A DNA stretch of 64,000 nucleotides from Marthasterias glacialis (Eukaryota > Echinodermata > Asteroidea > Forcipulatida > Asteriidae), in the NCBI GenBank assembly GCA_911728455.2, contig OU452236.1:13255838-13319837 (forward strand), read 5' to 3'. The position numbers were made by a program, and so were the translations under genes. The notes below the pieces were generated by a model that had not been told where the DNA came from, searched no databases, and saw only the letters and a program-made list of their open reading frames with translations. Positions 61,401 through 64,000 of this stretch are shown here, in pieces; positions within the stretch are counted from its first letter, which is position 1; the number at the start of each line of letters is the position of its first letter.

Positions 61401-62852
61401 GCCATTAGACAGGCGTTTGAAGCGCATTCGGAGCAGCCCCGCTCCCTGGTGATTTCAAGGCGGAAGATGGCCCTGGCTGGCCAAGAAAACCAGATTTTCA
61501 GATGCAGGACTATGGCAGCTAACTGCAGGTACAAGAAATTTTTCTCTAGCCCCATCATTTCTGGAGTTATTGGCCGTGGCGCTGCCCACTTCTTTTTTCG
61601 GTGTGTTTTTTTTTTGCTGGCTTCGGTCCAGCACACATGTAGGGGCCTTGCCTATTGTTGACGGACACACAGCATGGCCGTATGCACTGGACATCCTCGG
61701 GGTGTCCTCTCTCCGCGGTCCCTGGCATCCTCCCTGTTTATCCCACATCCTCAAGACCGGCATTTTCGGAAAGCCCTTGAGCAGGGCTTTCCAACAGTGT
61801 CAGACTTGTCAGTTTCCCGCCAATACTTTGGGAGATAGAGCCGTTGCTAAGTCTTGTTTTCACTCTGTTACAGCTTCGTGTACAAAAGTGCCATTAGACA
61901 GGCGTTTGAAGCGCATTCGGAGCAGCCCCGCTCCCTGGTGATTTCAAGGCGGAAGATGGCCCTGGCTGGCCAAGAAAACCAGATTTGCAGATGCAGGACT
62001 ATGGCAGCTAACTGCAGGTACAAGAAATTTTTCTCTAGCCCCATTATTTCTGGAGTTATTGGCCGTGGCGCTGCCCACTTCTTTTTTCGGCGTGTTTTTT
62101 TTTTGCTGGCTTCGGTCCAGCACACATGTAGGGGCCTTGCCTATTGTTGACGTACATACAGCATGGCCGTATGCACTGGACATCCTCGGGGTGTCCTCTC
62201 TCCGCGGTCCCTGGCATCCTCCCTGTTTATCCCACATCCTCAAGACCGGCATTTTCGGAAAGCCCTTGAGCAGGGCTTTCCAACAGTGTCAGACTTGTCA
62301 GTTTCCCGCCAATACTTTGGGAAATAGAGCCGTTGCTAAGTCTTGTTTTCACTCTGTTACAGCTTCGTGTACAAAAGTGCCATTAGACAGGTGTTTGAAG
62401 CGCATTCGGAGCAGCCCCGCTCCCTGGTGATTTCAAGGCGGAAGATGGCCCTGGCTGGCCAGGAAAACCTAATTTTCATATGCAGGACTATGGCAGCTAA
62501 CTGCATGTACAAGAAATTTCTCTCTAGCCCCATTATTTCTGGAGTTATTGGCCGTGGCGCTGCCCACTTCTTTTTTCGGCGTGTTTTTTTTTTTGCTGGC
62601 TTCGGTCCTGCACACATGTAGGGGCCTTGGCTGTCGTTGACGTACACACAGCATGGCCGTATATACTGGACATCCTCGGGGTGTCCTCTCTCCGCGGTCC
62701 CTGGCATCCTCCCTGTTTATCCCGCATCCTCAAGACCGGCATTTTCGGAAAGCCCTTGAGCAGGGCTTTCTAACAGTGTCAGACTTGTCAGTTTCCCGCC
62801 AATACTTTGGGAGATAGAGCCGTTGCTAAGTCTTGTTTTCACTCTGTTACAG
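58459..62852 (+). repeat. Nine-unit block related to the block on its left
   Basis: Modules start at 58459, 58950, 59440, 59926, 60412, 60899, 61385, 61874 and 62363. 60412 and 60899 match 57972 and 58459 at 2440 bp (five units). 59926 matches 55055 at 4871 bp (ten units), with GGAGGAGCCCC and AGATTTGCAG. The mixture of offsets shows overlapping duplications, not one simple repeat. 62363 has CAT|GTAC and GTGTTTGAAG. Confidence 0.85.
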
Positions 62853-64000
62853 CTTCGTGTACAAAAGTGCCATTAGACAGGCGTTTGAAGCGCATTCGGA
62901 GCAGCCCCGCTCCCTGGTGATTTCAAGGCGGAAGATGGCCCTGGCTGGCCAGGAAAACCAGATTTTTAGATGCAGGACTATGGCAGCTAACTGCAGGTAC
63001 AAGAAATTTCTCTCTAGCCCCATTATTTCTGGAGTAATTGGCCGTGGCGCTGCCCACTTCTTTTTTCGGCGTGTTTTTTTTTTTTGCTGGCTTCGGTCCT
63101 GCACACATGTAGGGGCCTTGGCTGTCGTTGACGTACACACAGCATGGCCGTATATACTGGACATCCTCGGGGTGTCCTCTCTCCGCGGTCCCTGGCATCC
63201 TCCCTGTTTATCCCGCATCCTCAAGACCGGCATTTTCGGAAAGCCCTTGAGCAGGGCTTTCTAACAGTGTCAGACTTGTCAGTTTCCCGCCAATACTTTG
63301 GGAGATAGAGCCGTTGCTAAGTCTTGTTTTCACTCTGTTACAGCTTCGTGTACAAAAGTGCCATTAGACAGGCGTTTGAAGCGCATTCGGAGCAGCCCCG
63401 CTCCCTGGTGATTTCAAGGCGGAAGATGGCCCTGGCTGGCCAGGAAAACCAGATTTTTAGATGCAGGACTATGGCAGCTAACTGCAGGTACAAGAAATTT
63501 CTCTCTAGCCCCATTATTTCTGGAGTAATTGGCCGTGGCGCTGCCCACTTCTTTTTTCGGCGTGTTTTTTTTTTTGCTGGCTTCGGTCCTGCACACATGT
63601 AGGGGCCTTGGCTGTCGTTGACGTACACACAGCATGGCCGTATGCACTGGACATCCTCGGGGTGTCCTCTCTCCGCGGTCCCTGGCATCCTCCCTGTTTA
63701 TCCCGCATCCTCAAGACCGGCATTTTCGGAAAGCCCTTGAGTAGGGCTTTCTAACAGTGTCAGACTTGTCAGTTTCCCGCCAATACTTTGGGAGATAGAG
63801 CCGTTGCTAAGTCTTGTTTTCACTCTGTTACAGCTTCGTGTACAAAAGTGCCATTAGACAGGCGTTTGAAGCGCATTCGGAGCAGCCCCGCTCCCTGGTG
63901 ATTTCAAGGCGGAAGATGGCCCTGGCTGGCCAAGAAAACCAGATTTTTAGATGCAGGACTATGGCAGCTAACTGCAGGTACAAGAAATTTCTCTCTAGCC
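62853..64000 (+). repeat. Right-edge monomers, array continues beyond window
   Basis: Modules start at 62853, 63344 and 63834 (spacing 491 and 490 bp). They share GATTTTTAGATG, GGTCCTGCACAC and GGCTGTCGTTGACG; the spacers before the 62853 and 63344 modules also have GTATATACTGG. The last module is complete (63834-63977) and the sequence ends 23 bp into its spacer. Confidence 0.9.

Larger units (their letters stand above)
1..64000 (+). repeat. Tandem (macro)satellite array, unit about 488 bp, about 131 units
   Basis: One unit repeats head to tail through the whole window without interruption. The anchor TTACAG|CTTCGTG recurs 131 times, first with its C at 433 and last at 63834. Spacing is mostly 486-492 bp, with four 473-bp units. 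All copies are on the same strand. Copies differ by scattered substitutions, T-tract length, a TG dinucleotide indel and a 14-bp deletion, and by eye are mostly well over 90 percent identical (not computed). No unique DNA, inserted transposon or inversion was seen. Multi-unit higher-order repeats of 2, 4, 5, 6, 7, 8 and 9 units show amplification by unequal exchange or conversion. Both ends of the window lie inside the array. Confidence 0.97.

Noticed and set aside
1..64000. CRISPR array
   Set aside because: The repeat unit is 488 bp with no short repeat and unique-spacer pattern, and there are no cas genes.
1..64000. rDNA, 5S, tRNA or histone gene cluster
   Set aside because: No 5S internal control region, tRNA B-box or rRNA core motif was seen. 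The inverted repeat has a 9-bp stem and 7-nt loop, unlike the 6-bp stem and 4-nt loop of histone mRNAs.
1..64000. Centromeric CENP-B box
   Set aside because: TTCG occurs several times per unit, but none continues into the full nTTCGnnnnAnnCGGGn pattern. The closest, at the GCATTCGGAGCAGCCCCG stretch, has CCCG where CGGG is needed.

Overview
The window is one uninterrupted head-to-tail tandem array. A unit of about 488 bp (most units 486-492 bp, four shortened to 473 bp) repeats from base 1 to base 64000, with no unique sequence and no recognisable conventional gene at either edge. I located 131 complete copies of a fixed anchor inside the unit (first 433, last 63834, mean spacing about 487.7 bp) plus one copy cut by the left edge. 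All copies point the same way. The array is therefore longer than the window.

The source looks eukaryotic and most likely vertebrate. Each unit carries spliceosome-type signals: a branch-like CTAAG, a pyrimidine-rich tract, TTACAG, then 144 nt, then CAG|GTAC. Several CpG sites exist in CpG, TpG and CpA versions among copies, which is the footprint of cytosine methylation and deamination. Nothing bacterial is present (no operons or ribosome-binding-site spacing). I do not recognise the repeat or the species.

The unit, in + orientation, holds: a 144-nt exon-like module whose only open frame starts with one leftover base and ends with two, so copies would join in frame; about 75 bp of conserved spacer; a T-tract of 8-15 T; a hairpin with a C(TTCG)G loop whose flank resembles the start of U6 snRNA; a TGACGTAC site; a perfect 9-bp inverted repeat; and the branch and acceptor signals of the next module. 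Of 131 full modules, 114 are open, 13 have an in-frame stop and 4 have a 1-nt indel. Most breaks are shared by copies derived from one another, so about eight events explain them.

Layout: 433-8252 is four nearly identical 1955-bp four-unit higher-order repeats. 8253-12158 is mixed. 12159-18502 has two-, four- and five-unit periodicities. 18503-23870 is fairly uniform. 23871-31190 contains an imperfect eight-unit (3905 bp) duplication. 31191-37483 carries a 14-bp-deletion subfamily. 37484-42849 has a seven-unit (3413-3419 bp) duplication. 42850-48703 is two copies of a six-unit 2927-bp repeat. 48704-64000 mixes two-, four-, five- and nine-unit duplications and is rich in a subfamily with altered donor sites.

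The best reading is a satellite or macrosatellite built by repeated unequal exchange from a segment that looks like one exon with its flanking introns. Whether it is transcribed, spliced or translated cannot be decided from sequence. Long reading frames running through the T-tract, and all minus-strand frames, look like by-products of the repeat.
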